NCBI GenBank assembly: GCA_034679345.1
Contig: JAXDAY010000023.1
Coordinates: 129,347-193,346, forward strand
Source: JAXDAY01 sp034679345
GTDB lineage: Bacteria > Eisenbacteria > RBG-16-71-46 > CAIMUX01 > VGJL01
DNA: 64,000 bases
Reading direction: 5' to 3'
The notes under the pieces were generated by a model. That model was given only the letters and a program-made list of their open reading frames with translations. It did not search any database and was not told the origin of the DNA. The stretch's first letter is position 1. The number at the start of each line of letters is the position of its first letter. Made by a program: the position numbers and the translations under genes. Below, piece by piece: positions 53,750-63,104 of this stretch.

Positions 53750-54688
53750 TCAGCTTCCCCGCTTGAGCTGCGAACGCAGAAACGGAATCCCCGCGATTCC
53801 GGGAAGCCAGTATCCCAAGAGCGAGTAGAGGAGCCCCACCCCGAGGGAGACCGGGGCCGCTGCATATCCCTCGAGGAGCCGGATCAGCGCGGCGTCGCGC
53901 GTCCCCATCCCGGCGATGGTGACGGGCAGCAATCCGACGAAGATCGCCGCTGGAAGCGCCGCGAGCACTCGCACGAATGGAACGCCTGCGCCGAGACTCG
54001 AGAAGAGAAACCAAGTCTGGACGACGCTCGCGAGCCAGTTCGCCAGCGTCAGCAGCAAAACCCAGAGCAGAAGCCCCGGTCGCCGGAGTAGCACGCGCAG
54101 CGACTCGAGGAGCCGCTCCACCTTCGGTCGCAGCTTCGCCGGCACCGGCAGGCGGATCGTGAGCAGGGCGGCCGTGCCGAGCAACCCTGCGGCCAACAGC
54201 GCTCCGGAGGCGAGCGCGAGAGGCCTCCAGCCATGCGCGAGCGCGCCGGCGAGGCAGAGGCCGAGGAGCGTGAGGACATCGAGGAGCCGCTCGGCCAGCA
54301 CGCTCCCGAGCACGCGGCTCACCGGCGCGCGTCCCCGCAGGAAGTAGGCCCTCGCCATATCTCCCGCCTTGGAGGGGGTGAGCGTCGAAAGCGTGAAGCA
54401 GGCCATGACGATGGAGAACGACTCGCCCCTCCCGGCCCGGCATCCGATGGAGTCGAGAACCGCCTGCATCCTCCAAGCCGACAGGATCGGGAATGTCGCC
54501 GTGAGAAGGAGCGCGAGAATCAGCGGCGCGGGCCGGGCGCCTCCGACGATCTCCGCCACCTGGTCGAGCGGTACGCTCCGAAAGAGAATGACGAAGACGA
54601 GGATCGTCAGGATCCCGAGGACCGCCATGCGGACTCGGTCCCTGCGCGTGCTCTTCGGCCGCTCGACCGACTCCTCCACGCGATTCAA
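53750..54688 (-). CDS. flippase-like membrane protein (lysylphosphatidylglycerol synthase TM family)
   Basis: A 312-residue polytopic protein with about eight helices. TLTPSKAGDMARAYFLRGR, SVLAERLLDVLTLLGL and LLPVTIAGMGTRDAALIRLL match the UPF0104/AglD-like family that helps flip or supply lipid-linked substrates. TTG 54688 overlaps the upstream stop as TTGA with GAGGAG 5 nt before it; a longer frame to 55090 runs through the upstream gene. Coupled to the heparinase-like gene, suggesting one envelope polysaccharide pathway. Confidence 0.88.
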   Translation of the reverse strand: MNRVEESVERPKSTRRDRVRMAVLGILTILVFVILFRSVPLDQVAEIVGGARPAPLILALLLTATFPILSAWRMQAVLDSIGCRAGRGESFSIVMACFTLSTLTPSKAGDMARAYFLRGRAPVSRVLGSVLAERLLDVLTLLGLCLAGALAHGWRPLALASGALLAAGLLGTAALLTIRLPVPAKLRPKVERLLESLRVLLRRPGLLLWVLLLTLANWLASVVQTWFLFSSLGAGVPFVRVLAALPAAIFVGLLPVTIAGMGTRDAALIRLLEGYAAAPVSLGVGLLYSLLGYWLPGIAGIPFLRSQLKRGS

Positions 54689-56445
54689 GCGGACTCCTCG
54701 GTCTGGAAGCCCACGAAACCCTTCTGGAGATTGATCTCCCGAGTGATCTCGATTCTCCCGTCGCGGTTCAGCTTCTCGAGATCCTGCGGCGAGAGGTACG
54801 AGCCGAAGACGCCCAGCTCGAAGCGCTGGAAATAGCGCGACTGCGGGACATAGCGGACGCTGAAGTCGTCGCCGACCTTCACCTTCTCGAATGCCGGCCC
54901 GCCGCCGCGCTCGATTCGATCGATGATCGTGACCGCTCCGGGGACGAAGCGGATCGTTCGCTTGAACCTCGAGGGCGCGGCCCCGCTCCTCGTCATGAGG
55001 AGCTTTCGGATCGATCCCTTGATCCAGTAGGCCATCCCGGTTTGCCAGCCGGCAAGCAGCATGAAGAGGCGGAAGCCGATCATCGTCCAAGGAGTGAAGA
55101 GCTTCATCACCATGAAGTGCATCGGCCCCTCGACGCTCGCCTCGGACTCGCTATCGCGGACCTCATAGCTCGAGTCGATCCACTGGGACGTGACCACCTT
55201 CCCGTCACTCGTGCGCGCGATCACCCCGCAATCGCTCACAAGCGTGCGACCGTCCCCTGCCCGGCAGATCTGGATCGTTCCCCCCTTCGCGAAGTTCATC
55301 GCGATATAGGCCTCGGGCGCTTTCCGCACCTCCATACGCGCCCCCGGCCAGCGCCGCCGGAACGCTTCACGCGCGTGCGGCAGCGCGGGCAGCGGCCCCG
55401 GCCGCGGCTTCCAGTCGACCCAGGAGAGGAGCAGCTCGGGGATCCGGTAGAGGAAGTATCGATCCTCCTGGATCTCCGGCGGCACGAGCTTTCCCGCCCA
55501 GAGCGACTGGAGCATCGCCTCGGCCACGGCCGCCGCGGTGGGATTCTCCGGCGCGAACAGCTCGAAGCCATGAGGATAGAAATGCAGCGTCTGCCGGCTG
55601 CCCATCGCTCCGCCGTAGTGTCCGCCCGGCAGCACGAAGTAGGAACAGAACTCAATCGCCCGCTCGCAGACCTTCTCGATCCGCTCGTCGGTGTAGAGCT
55701 TCCGGAGCTTCCCAAGGAACGAAACGGTCGCGGAGAGATACCCCAGGTCGGCGCCGTCGTACTCGAGGCACCATCCCTCCTCGGTGCAGTAGCTCAGGAA
55801 ATCGTCCAGCCGGACGTGGAAGCCCTTCAGGAGCTTTGGATCGCCCAGCAACGTGTAGGCCTCGTAGATCGGGAGGACGGCCATCGCATGGTGGTTCGCC
55901 AGCACCCCCGGCTCGTCATACTTCGCCAGAAAGGCGCCCGCCTTGGCGACGCAGCTCTTGAACCGGTCGTCCAGGTCCTTCGGGATATGGCCGCTCAGCA
56001 GCCGATAGGAGTCGCACATCGCGTAGACCAGGAAGCCGGTCGGACCGGCCCATCCGCGCTCGTTCGGATAGAACTCGTCGAACGACCCGTCGCGCTTCTG
56101 GATTCGAATCCAATCCTCCATCGCGGCGAGAGTCCAGAGGAGCACCTTGGGATTCCGGTGGAATGGATTGTCCGGAAACGGCTGGGTATAGGCGAGCGCC
56201 AGCGCGTGCACCCCGAACTGCGCGATCGAGGAGGGGAAGTCGACGCTCCGGCAGAGCCAGTACTCGCGATGGAACGAGCCGTAGCTCCTCGAGAACTCGT
56301 TTCGATCTTGGAGCGAAAGGAGCCGGGGGATCTGGGCGAGGGCTCGGTCCGAGTACGCGCGACGCAGATTTTCGCCGGAAGGCGGGGAAAGCTCCGGTGA
56401 CGCAAGGATGGGCGCGGCTGGGCCAAGTTGATCGGATCGATTCAT
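54685..56445 (-). CDS. heparinase II/III-like / alginate-lyase-fold protein
   Basis: A 586-residue protein without a signal peptide. Residues about 40-330 form an alpha/alpha toroid (AQFGVHALALAYTQPFPDN, LANHHAMAVLPIYEAY, EGWCLEYDGADLGYLSATVS, with YDGAD.GY typical of the family) and about 370-580 a beta-sandwich (EAYIAMNFAKGGTIQI, FKRTIRFVPGAVTIIDRIE). The family holds polysaccharide lyases and related enzymes. Being intracellular and paired with a flippase-like protein, it may modify or sense a lipid-linked glycan; catalytic residues were not proven. AAGGAG lies 9 nt before ATG 56445. Confidence 0.82.
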   Translation of the reverse strand: MNRSDQLGPAAPILASPELSPPSGENLRRAYSDRALAQIPRLLSLQDRNEFSRSYGSFHREYWLCRSVDFPSSIAQFGVHALALAYTQPFPDNPFHRNPKVLLWTLAAMEDWIRIQKRDGSFDEFYPNERGWAGPTGFLVYAMCDSYRLLSGHIPKDLDDRFKSCVAKAGAFLAKYDEPGVLANHHAMAVLPIYEAYTLLGDPKLLKGFHVRLDDFLSYCTEEGWCLEYDGADLGYLSATVSFLGKLRKLYTDERIEKVCERAIEFCSYFVLPGGHYGGAMGSRQTLHFYPHGFELFAPENPTAAAVAEAMLQSLWAGKLVPPEIQEDRYFLYRIPELLLSWVDWKPRPGPLPALPHAREAFRRRWPGARMEVRKAPEAYIAMNFAKGGTIQICRAGDGRTLVSDCGVIARTSDGKVVTSQWIDSSYEVRDSESEASVEGPMHFMVMKLFTPWTMIGFRLFMLLAGWQTGMAYWIKGSIRKLLMTRSGAAPSRFKRTIRFVPGAVTIIDRIERGGGPAFEKVKVGDDFSVRYVPQSRYFQRFELGVFGSYLSPQDLEKLNRDGRIEITREINLQKGFVGFQTEESA

Positions 56446-56900
56446 CGCTCGTGACTCCTTTGGGTTGGACCGGATCCGGGGACCCGGAGGATCCTACCAG
56501 AGCCGGCGGCGGCCGCCAGCCGGGGCTTCGAGTCTCGGAACCGTCCTGACTGCTCGACGCGGTGTCATAACTTAGTGCAAAATAGATCATGAGTTTTTTC
56601 TTGACATATCACTCGGGAAAAGCGATCCTACTCTCACGCGTCGGCAATGCGGACGCACCGGTTTCGGGAAGCGCGACCCGCGTGAGCCCGAAGACAAGAA
56701 GGTGGGGCAAGTCCTCACCCTTGCCCGCGCTACCTTTTGCGGCCAAAGGTGGTGCGGGCATTTCTTTGCCCTCGGCGCTCGCGAGGCGTCGCGTTGCCCT
56801 CCCACTTCGAGATCACTAGACTCAGGTTGTTCGAGTTCCAGTTCGCGGGCCTGGTCCGGGGGTGGTCCGCGTTTCGCTGCACTAGACGGGAGGCGGACCC
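56446..56900. other. divergent promoter region with tandem hairpins
   Basis: About 455 nt. An A+T-rich pocket at 56565-56625 includes TTGACA at 56601-56606 on the plus strand; no convincing -10 was found. Further down are two hairpins in tandem: GGGCAAG (56705-56711) with CTTGCCC (56720-56726), and ACCTTT (56732-56737) with AAAGGT (56745-56750). They lie in what would be the leader of the next operon. No gene seen. Confidence 0.45.
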
Positions 56901-58112
56901 ATGGGCTACGACCGCTCGGCCGGCCGCGCGCGCTTGCGCGCGTTCTTTCTCTTGATCGTTTTGGCAGTCTGCGGGCCGGCGCTCTCCGATGCGCAGGCGC
57001 CCGTGGAGATGGGACAACCCCCTCCGAATCTCAGCCCCCCTTCGGCTCTCGTAGCGCAGGACACGCCGAACGATCGCGGCGAATCGATCGATCTGAGCTG
57101 GACGGCGAGCCCGCAGGAGGCGCTGACCCCGAGTCCCGTCGCCTCCTACGCGATCGAGCGCGCCGTCTCGGCTTCGGGTCCATTCGAGGCGATCGGACAG
57201 GCCTCGATCGGCGAAACATCCTTCACCGATAACAGCGTGAAGGACGGAAACGCCTACTTCTACCGGCTTCGCACGACCGACCTCCAGGGGCGCAGCGGCG
57301 AGGCGAGCGCGGTGATCGGCCCGGTCTCCTCGAAGGGGCAGTGGTTCGATCGCAAGAAGGCATCGACCCTCCTGCTCACCTTCGGCTTCTGCATGACGGT
57401 CATCGGGCTCATCCGCGCCGCGCGGAAGGGGAAGAAGTTCTACATCCGCCCGATCCCAGGCCTCTCCGCGGTCGACGAAGCGATCGGACGCGCCACCGAG
57501 ATGGGCCGTCCGATCCTCTTCGTTCCGGGCCTGGGCGTCTCCAGCGAAGTCTCGACCTTGGCCGCCTTCACATTGCTCGGGCGCGTCGCGAAGAAGACGG
57601 CCGAGTACCAGACGCAGGTGATCGTCCCCTGCTACGATCCGATCGTGATGACGATCTGCCAGGAGATCGTCAAGTCCTCCTTCATGGACGCCGGCCGGCC
57701 TGAGCTCTATCGCGAGAACGACGTCTACTTCGTCACTCAGGATCAGTTCAGCTACACGGCGGCGGTGAACGGGATCATGCTCCGCGAACTCCCCGCGACC
57801 AACTTCTACATCGGGAAGTTCTACGCCGAGAGCCTGGTCCTCGCGGAGACCGGCTCTCTCGCCGGATCGATCCAGATCGCGGGCACCGACGAGATGGTCC
57901 AGATCCCCTTCTTCGTGGCGGCGTGCGACTACACGCTGATCGGCGAGGAGCTCTACGCGTCCAGCGCCTACCTCTCGCAGGAGCCGCCGCTTCTCGGAAC
58001 TCTCAAGGCGCAGGATTACGGCAAGGCGATCGGCGCGATCGTCATGGTGATCGGGGCGATCATGGCGCTCGCGGACCAGCGCTGGTTCGTCGACTTCTTC
58101 AAGGTTCAATAG
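56901..58112 (+). CDS. FnIII plus DUF6754 membrane protein
   Basis: A 403-residue protein, first of four packed membrane genes. A signal peptide or anchor (FFLLIVLAVCGPALSDAQA) is followed by one FnIII domain (about 45-140), a TM helix (about 155-175), then a conserved region matching DUF6754 as I recall it (GRPILFVPGLGVSSEVSTLA, VIVPCYDPIVMTICQEI, ENDVYFVTQDQFSYTAAVNG, FYIGKFYAESLVLAETG, PFFVAACDYTLIGEELYAAS-like) and a C-terminal TM helix. The function of DUF6754 is unknown. The start has weak ribosome-site support (GGAGG in GGGAGGCGG). 15 nt separate it from the next gene. Confidence 0.85.
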   Translation: MGYDRSAGRARLRAFFLLIVLAVCGPALSDAQAPVEMGQPPPNLSPPSALVAQDTPNDRGESIDLSWTASPQEALTPSPVASYAIERAVSASGPFEAIGQASIGETSFTDNSVKDGNAYFYRLRTTDLQGRSGEASAVIGPVSSKGQWFDRKKASTLLLTFGFCMTVIGLIRAARKGKKFYIRPIPGLSAVDEAIGRATEMGRPILFVPGLGVSSEVSTLAAFTLLGRVAKKTAEYQTQVIVPCYDPIVMTICQEIVKSSFMDAGRPELYRENDVYFVTQDQFSYTAAVNGIMLRELPATNFYIGKFYAESLVLAETGSLAGSIQIAGTDEMVQIPFFVAACDYTLIGEELYASSAYLSQEPPLLGTLKAQDYGKAIGAIVMVIGAIMALADQRWFVDFFKVQ

Positions 58113-58127
58113 GAGGAGGCACGAACC

Positions 58128-58745
58128 ATGCAACGCGAGCTTCCCAGGATCATCACTCTCGTCACGGGCCTCTTCCTGGCGATCCAGTATTTCATCCCCC
58201 ACCGCTATTCGGAGCAGTTCTACGAGACGGCCCTCGATTGGCTCATCATCATCGGGATCTTCTCGATCGCGCTCGGCGTCGCGAGCCTCGTGAACCACCA
58301 GCGGCAGAAGATCAAGCGGCGGGAGGAGGGATTCCGGTTCAGTTACGTTCTCCTCGCCGGTCTGCTGTTCATGTGCCTCACGGGGTTCATCACGGGCAGC
58401 GGGACGGATTCGCTCTTCTACCGCTGGGGGTATGTCGGGATCCTGAGCCCCATCACCTCGACGATGTTCGCCCTCCTCGCCTTCTACATCGCCTCGGCCG
58501 CCTTCCGCGCATTCCGGGCCAGGACGGTGATCGCCACGATCCTGCTGGTCTCCGCAGTCATCGTCATGATGGGGCGTGTGCCTCTAGGGGAGCGCCTCAT
58601 CCCGGGCATCGCCCACGCCTCCGACTGGCTGCTGAACGTGCCGAACATGGCCGCGAAACGGGCCATTGCCATCGGGCTCGGGCTCGGCGGAAGCGCCACC
58701 GCGCTCAAGGTCGTCCTGGGGATCGAAGCCCCGCACCTGCGCTAG
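58128..58745 (+). CDS. polytopic membrane protein of the DUF6754 cluster
   Basis: A 205-residue protein with about six hydrophobic helices (IITLVTGLFLAIQYFI, WLIIIGIFSIALGVASLV, FSYVLLAGLLFMCLTGFI, SPITSTMFALLAFYIASAAF, VIATILLVSAVIVMMG and a final one). No family recognised. A basic loop HQRQKIKRREEG faces the cytoplasm. AGGAGG precedes its ATG; 12 nt to the next gene. Confidence 0.85.
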   Translation: MQRELPRIITLVTGLFLAIQYFIPHRYSEQFYETALDWLIIIGIFSIALGVASLVNHQRQKIKRREEGFRFSYVLLAGLLFMCLTGFITGSGTDSLFYRWGYVGILSPITSTMFALLAFYIASAAFRAFRARTVIATILLVSAVIVMMGRVPLGERLIPGIAHASDWLLNVPNMAAKRAIAIGLGLGGSATALKVVLGIEAPHLR

Positions 58746-58757
58746 GAGGAGAGAATC

Positions 58758-59579
58758 ATGGCGGATATCAAAGCGATGCTCTTCGAGCGCCGGTTGATCT
58801 ACTTCCTGATCTTCCTCTCGGTGCTCATCCCGCTCTTCATGGAGCCTCCCAAGACCGTGCGCGTGACCCCGGAGGTTGAGGTCGTCTACGATCGGATCGA
58901 TTCGCTCAAACCCGGCGAGATCGTCATGCTCGCCTGCGAGTATGATCCATCGATGTCGGCGGAGATGTCCCCGATGACGATCGCGGTCCTGCGACACTGC
59001 TACCGCAAGAATCTGCGGATCCTCGCGACGGGACTCACCTCGAACGGAGTCTCCCTGATCGAGAGCGAGCTCAAGCAGGTCGCCGAGGAGTTCGGCAAGG
59101 TCTACGGCGTCGACTATGTCTACCTCGGCTACAAGCCCTATCCGGGGATCGTCATCATGGCGATGGGAGAGGACTTCCGCAATCCGTTCCCGAACGACTA
59201 CTACAACACCCCCGTCGACGAGCTTCCGATGATGAAGGGGGTGAAGAACTACCAGAACGTCGCCCTCGTGCTCACGGTCAACTCGACGAGCGGAATCGAT
59301 TACTGGATCACCTACGGCCAGGGACGCTACAAGTTCCCGCTGGCGGCCGCCGCGACCGCGGTGATGGCCCCCAACTACTACAACTACCTTCAGTCGGGTC
59401 AGCTCTTCGGCCTGATCGGCGGCCTTCGCGGCGCCGCGGAGTACGAGCAGCTGATCGACACGCCCGGCTCGGCCACGCGCGGGATGTTCGTCCAATCGGT
59501 GACGCACATGGTGATCGTGGGGCTGATCCTGGTGGGAAACGGGATCTTCGTCTACGGCCGGCTGCGGAAGAGGAGCTGA
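58758..59579 (+). CDS. membrane-anchored protein of the DUF6754 cluster
   Basis: A 273-residue protein with an N-terminal TM helix (LIYFLIFLSVLIPLF), a soluble domain of ~190 residues (SLKPGEIVMLACEYDPSMSA, LRHCYRKNLRILATGLTSNG, VDYVYLGYKPYPGIVIMAMG) that has a Rossmann-like alternation, and a C-terminal TM helix (HMVIVGLILVGNGIFVYG). No named family known to me. Ribosome site AGGAGAG. Gap of 3 nt to the next gene. Confidence 0.85.
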   Translation: MADIKAMLFERRLIYFLIFLSVLIPLFMEPPKTVRVTPEVEVVYDRIDSLKPGEIVMLACEYDPSMSAEMSPMTIAVLRHCYRKNLRILATGLTSNGVSLIESELKQVAEEFGKVYGVDYVYLGYKPYPGIVIMAMGEDFRNPFPNDYYNTPVDELPMMKGVKNYQNVALVLTVNSTSGIDYWITYGQGRYKFPLAAAATAVMAPNYYNYLQSGQLFGLIGGLRGAAEYEQLIDTPGSATRGMFVQSVTHMVIVGLILVGNGIFVYGRLRKRS

Positions 59580-59582
59580 CCG

Positions 59583-60254
59583 ATGGAACAGCACATCGTA
59601 TTCACGGCCGCCGCGCTCGTCACATTCGCGATCTTCTCGTTCCTCTACAAGGACAATCCTTTCTACAAGTTCGCCGAGCACCTCGTCGTCGGCGTGTCGG
59701 CCGGCTACTGGATCGTGATCCTCTACAACACCTCGCTCGTCCCGAAGCTGATCGAGCCGCTCCAGCGCTTCTTCGGCGGGCGGAGCACGTCTCTCCTCGA
59801 TCCGCTCGTCATCATCCCGGCGATCCTCGGAATCCTCATGTTCACCCGATTCGTGCCGAAGATCGCCTGGATCTCCCGCATCCCGATTTCCTACATCCTG
59901 GGCATCGGCTCAGGCGCCGCCATCCCGCTGGTGCTCCAGACCTTCGTCATCCAGCAGATCTACCCGACCATGGCGATGTTCCTCCCCGGGGGAGCCGTCA
60001 CGTGGTGGGACTGGGTGACGAATATCTTGATCTTCGCGGGCGTCTTCTGCGGTCTGGCCTACTTCTACTTCTCGGCGCGGCATGAGGGCGCCCTGGGGGG
60101 CGTGTCCAAGGCGGGGATCTGGATTCTGATGATCGGTTTCGGCGCGTCGTTCGGCTACACGGTGATGAGCCGCGTGAGCCTGCTATATGGTCGCATGGAC
60201 TTCTTGGTGAACGCCTGGGCGAGACCGCTGCTGGGCGCGCTCTTCGGAGGTTGA
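59583..60254 (+). CDS. polytopic membrane protein of the DUF6754 cluster
   Basis: A 223-residue protein with about six helices (IVFTAAALVTFAIFSFLY, GVSAGYWIVILYNTSLV, LVIIPAILGILMFT, ISYILGIGSGAAIPLVLQTF, VTNILIFAGVFCGLAYFYF, IWILMIGFGASFGYTVMS). No family recognised. Conserved-looking FLYKDNPFYKFAEH near the N-terminus. The M16 protease gene follows after 6 nt, so it belongs to the same transcript. Confidence 0.85.
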   Translation: MEQHIVFTAAALVTFAIFSFLYKDNPFYKFAEHLVVGVSAGYWIVILYNTSLVPKLIEPLQRFFGGRSTSLLDPLVIIPAILGILMFTRFVPKIAWISRIPISYILGIGSGAAIPLVLQTFVIQQIYPTMAMFLPGGAVTWWDWVTNILIFAGVFCGLAYFYFSARHEGALGGVSKAGIWILMIGFGASFGYTVMSRVSLLYGRMDFLVNAWARPLLGALFGG

Positions 60255-60260
60255 CGCAGA

Positions 60261-61628
60261 ATGACACGCTTCGTAGTTCTGTCGCTTCTGGCGCTCTTCG
60301 CGGTCGGGTCGGCGCGGGCCGAATTCTCGATTCCGTACGAGATGTTCCGGCTCGAGAACGGCCTCACCGTGATCCTCCACGAGGACCACTCGGTGCCGAT
60401 GATCGCCGTGAATCTCAGCTACCATGTCGGCTCCGGGCGGGAGAAGCCCGGGCGGACCGGCCTCGCCCACCTCTTCGAGCACCTGATGTACGAGGGCTCG
60501 GCCCACGTGCCCGAGGGGAAATACGACGAGTGGCTGGAGGCCGCGGGTGGGGAGAACAACGGTTCCACCGGCTCGGACGATACAAACTACTGGATCAACG
60601 TACCGAGCAATGCGCTGGATCTCGCGCTCTTCCTCGAGTCGGACCGGATGGGGTATCTCGTCGAATCGATGTCCCCCGCACGGGTTGACGGGCAGCGAGA
60701 CGTGGTCAAGAACGAGCGGCGCCAATCGAACGAGAACCGCCCCTACGGAATGGCCTGGATCGTCATGGCCGAGCAGCTGTTCCCGCCAGGACACCCTTAC
60801 AGCTGGGATACGATCGGATCGATGGAGGATCTCTCGGCCGCCGCCTACGAGGACGTGGTCGAGTTCTTCGAATCCTACTACGGCCCCAACAACGCGAGTC
60901 TCTGCATCGCGGGCGACATCGATCCGGTCGCGGTGCGGGCCTCCGTGGAGCGCTGGTTCTCGGACGTCCCGGCAGGCCCCCGGGTCGCGCCCCTCTCGCC
61001 TCCCGTTCCCTTCCTCGAGAAGGAGAAGCGCCTCGTGATGGAGGACGAGGTGCAACTCCCGCGGATCTACATGAACTGGCACACGCCTCGCAAGTTCGCG
61101 CCCGGGGACGCGGAGATGGACCTCGTGGGCAGCGTGCTCGCCGGGGGTCGGAACTCGCGCCTCCACAAGCGCCTTGTCTACGAGATGCAGATCGCCCAGG
61201 ACATCTCGGCCTTTCAGTACGCCCAGATGTACGGCTCGAGCTTCCACGTCATCGCCACCGCCCGAGCGGGCCACACGCTCGCCGAGATCGAGGCGGCGAT
61301 CCAGGAAGAGATCGATAGGCTCCGGCGGGAGCCGCCCTCGCGCCGGGAGCTCGAGCGCGCGGTGAATCAGTACCAGGCCTGGTACTTGGCGGCGCTGGAG
61401 AGCGTCGGAGGCTTCGGGGGCAAGGCGGCGCTCATGAACGGCTACTACGCCGCGACCGGCAATCCAGACTACTTCCAGGAGGATCTCTCCCGTTATCTCG
61501 CCATCGGCCCGGACGATGTCCGAACGGCCGCGGCGGCCTACCTCCGAGACGATGCCCGTTTCATCATGAGCATCGTCCCCGAAGGTCAGAGAGAGCTCGC
61601 CGCGCCCGCGGCCGAGGAGGAGAAGTAG
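60261..61628 (+). CDS. M16 family zinc peptidase, catalytic partner
   Basis: A 455-residue exported protease with signal peptide MTRFVVLSLLALFAVGSARA. The inverted zinc motif HLFEH (H70, E73, H74) and downstream NERRQSNENRPYG supply the catalytic set. It is the active half of a pitrilysin-type pair that degrades peptides in the periplasm. It begins 6 nt after the membrane cluster and the partner starts 1 nt after its stop. Confidence 0.95.
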   Translation: MTRFVVLSLLALFAVGSARAEFSIPYEMFRLENGLTVILHEDHSVPMIAVNLSYHVGSGREKPGRTGLAHLFEHLMYEGSAHVPEGKYDEWLEAAGGENNGSTGSDDTNYWINVPSNALDLALFLESDRMGYLVESMSPARVDGQRDVVKNERRQSNENRPYGMAWIVMAEQLFPPGHPYSWDTIGSMEDLSAAAYEDVVEFFESYYGPNNASLCIAGDIDPVAVRASVERWFSDVPAGPRVAPLSPPVPFLEKEKRLVMEDEVQLPRIYMNWHTPRKFAPGDAEMDLVGSVLAGGRNSRLHKRLVYEMQIAQDISAFQYAQMYGSSFHVIATARAGHTLAEIEAAIQEEIDRLRREPPSRRELERAVNQYQAWYLAALESVGGFGGKAALMNGYYAATGNPDYFQEDLSRYLAIGPDDVRTAAAAYLRDDARFIMSIVPEGQRELAAPAAEEEK

Positions 61629-61629
61629 A

Positions 61630-63093
61630 ATGAGACCGCTGCCTCGTGTTGCGCCTCTGCTCCTCCTTCCGTTCCTGGCCGCCTCCGTCGCGGTAGGGCA
61701 AGCGCCGGACCGCAGCGCGCCGCCCCAGCTCGGCCCGCCGCCGTCGTTCCGGCATGCCCCCATCCAGCGCTTCGGCCTCTCCAGCGGCCTCGAGGTCTAC
61801 CTCCTGGAGAAGCACGAGGTGCCGATCGCCCAGGTGGTCCTTCTGGTGAGATCAGGACAAGTCGACGATCCGCGGGGGAAGGAGGGCCTGGCCACCCTCG
61901 CAGCCGAGATGCTCACCGACGGCGCCGGCGGGCGGAGCGCGCTCGAGCTCGCCGACGAGATCGACTTCCTCGGGGCGACGATCAGCGCGGCCGCGGGATC
62001 TCATACGAGCCGCGTCTCGCTGTGGACGCCGGTCGCGAAGCTCGAAGCGGCCATGGCGCTCTTCGCCGATGTCGCGCTGCGACCCGCGTTCCCGGAGGAG
62101 GAGCTCGAGCGACGGCGGGCGGAGCGCTTGACGACGATGCTCCAGTGGCGGGACGACCCAGAGGATCTCGCGCGGATCGCGATGAACCGCGAGCTCTTCG
62201 GCGAGGGCCATCCCTACGGGGTCCCCTCGATCGGGACAGAGGCGTCGCTTCGCTCGATCAGCGTCTCCGACCTGCGAAGCTTCCACGACCAGCGCTATCG
62301 ATCCAGCGACGCCTTCGTGGTCGCAGTCGGCGATCTCACTCCTGATTCAATTCGCCCTCTCCTCGAGTCGGCCTTCGGGGGCTGGAAGGCGCAGAAGGCG
62401 GCCCGCTCCGCCGTCGCTGAATCCCAGCAGGTCGCGGAGCGCTCGATCACATTGATCGACAAGCCAGGCGCCGAGCAGACCGTGATCGCGATCGGCCGGA
62501 TCGGCGCCGCGAGGACGACGCCCGACTACGACGCCCTCGAGCTACTGAACACGATCCTGGGCGGCTCCTTCACCTCGCGCCTCAACCGGAGCCTCCGCGA
62601 GGAGCACGGCTGGACCTACGGAGCGCGCTCACGCTTCGAATACCGCGAGCTTCCCGGGCCCTTCACGGCCGGGGCAGCCGTCGAGACATCGGCCACCGAC
62701 AGCGCGCTCGTCGAGATCCTCAACGAGCTCGCCGAGATCCGGGAGCCGGTCCCGCTCGATGAGCTCGAACGCGCGAAGCGCTACCTCGCCCTGGGCTTCC
62801 CCAGGGAGTTCCAGTCGATCGAGCAGATCGCGGGGATGGTCTCCACCCTCGTGGCCTACGATCTACCGCTCGAGACCTACAACACGGCGGTCGACCGGAT
62901 CCTGGCGCTCGACGCAGCGCGAATCCAGGCTGCCGCAGAGAAGTACATCGATCCCGACCGCGTACGGATCGTGCTCGTCGGGGACCGCGTCCGGATCGAG
63001 CCGAAGCTCGCAGCGTTGAACCTGGGAAGCGTCCGCAACATGAGCGTGGACGACCTCCTGGGGCCGCCGCCGGTGGTGGAGGGTTCAGAGTAG
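61630..63093 (+). CDS. M16 family peptidase, non-catalytic partner
   Basis: A 487-residue exported M16 protein (signal LLLLPFLAASVAVG). The HXXEH site is replaced (GLATLAAEML), so it cannot bind zinc there, while the substrate-binding GGSFTSRLNRSLREEHGWTYG is kept. This is the usual division of labour in bacterial M16B pairs. The enzyme should form a heterodimer with the preceding gene product. Confidence 0.95.
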   Translation: MRPLPRVAPLLLLPFLAASVAVGQAPDRSAPPQLGPPPSFRHAPIQRFGLSSGLEVYLLEKHEVPIAQVVLLVRSGQVDDPRGKEGLATLAAEMLTDGAGGRSALELADEIDFLGATISAAAGSHTSRVSLWTPVAKLEAAMALFADVALRPAFPEEELERRRAERLTTMLQWRDDPEDLARIAMNRELFGEGHPYGVPSIGTEASLRSISVSDLRSFHDQRYRSSDAFVVAVGDLTPDSIRPLLESAFGGWKAQKAARSAVAESQQVAERSITLIDKPGAEQTVIAIGRIGAARTTPDYDALELLNTILGGSFTSRLNRSLREEHGWTYGARSRFEYRELPGPFTAGAAVETSATDSALVEILNELAEIREPVPLDELERAKRYLALGFPREFQSIEQIAGMVSTLVAYDLPLETYNTAVDRILALDAARIQAAAEKYIDPDRVRIVLVGDRVRIEPKLAALNLGSVRNMSVDDLLGPPPVVEGSE

Positions 63094-63104
63094 GAGGACC
63101 GGCG

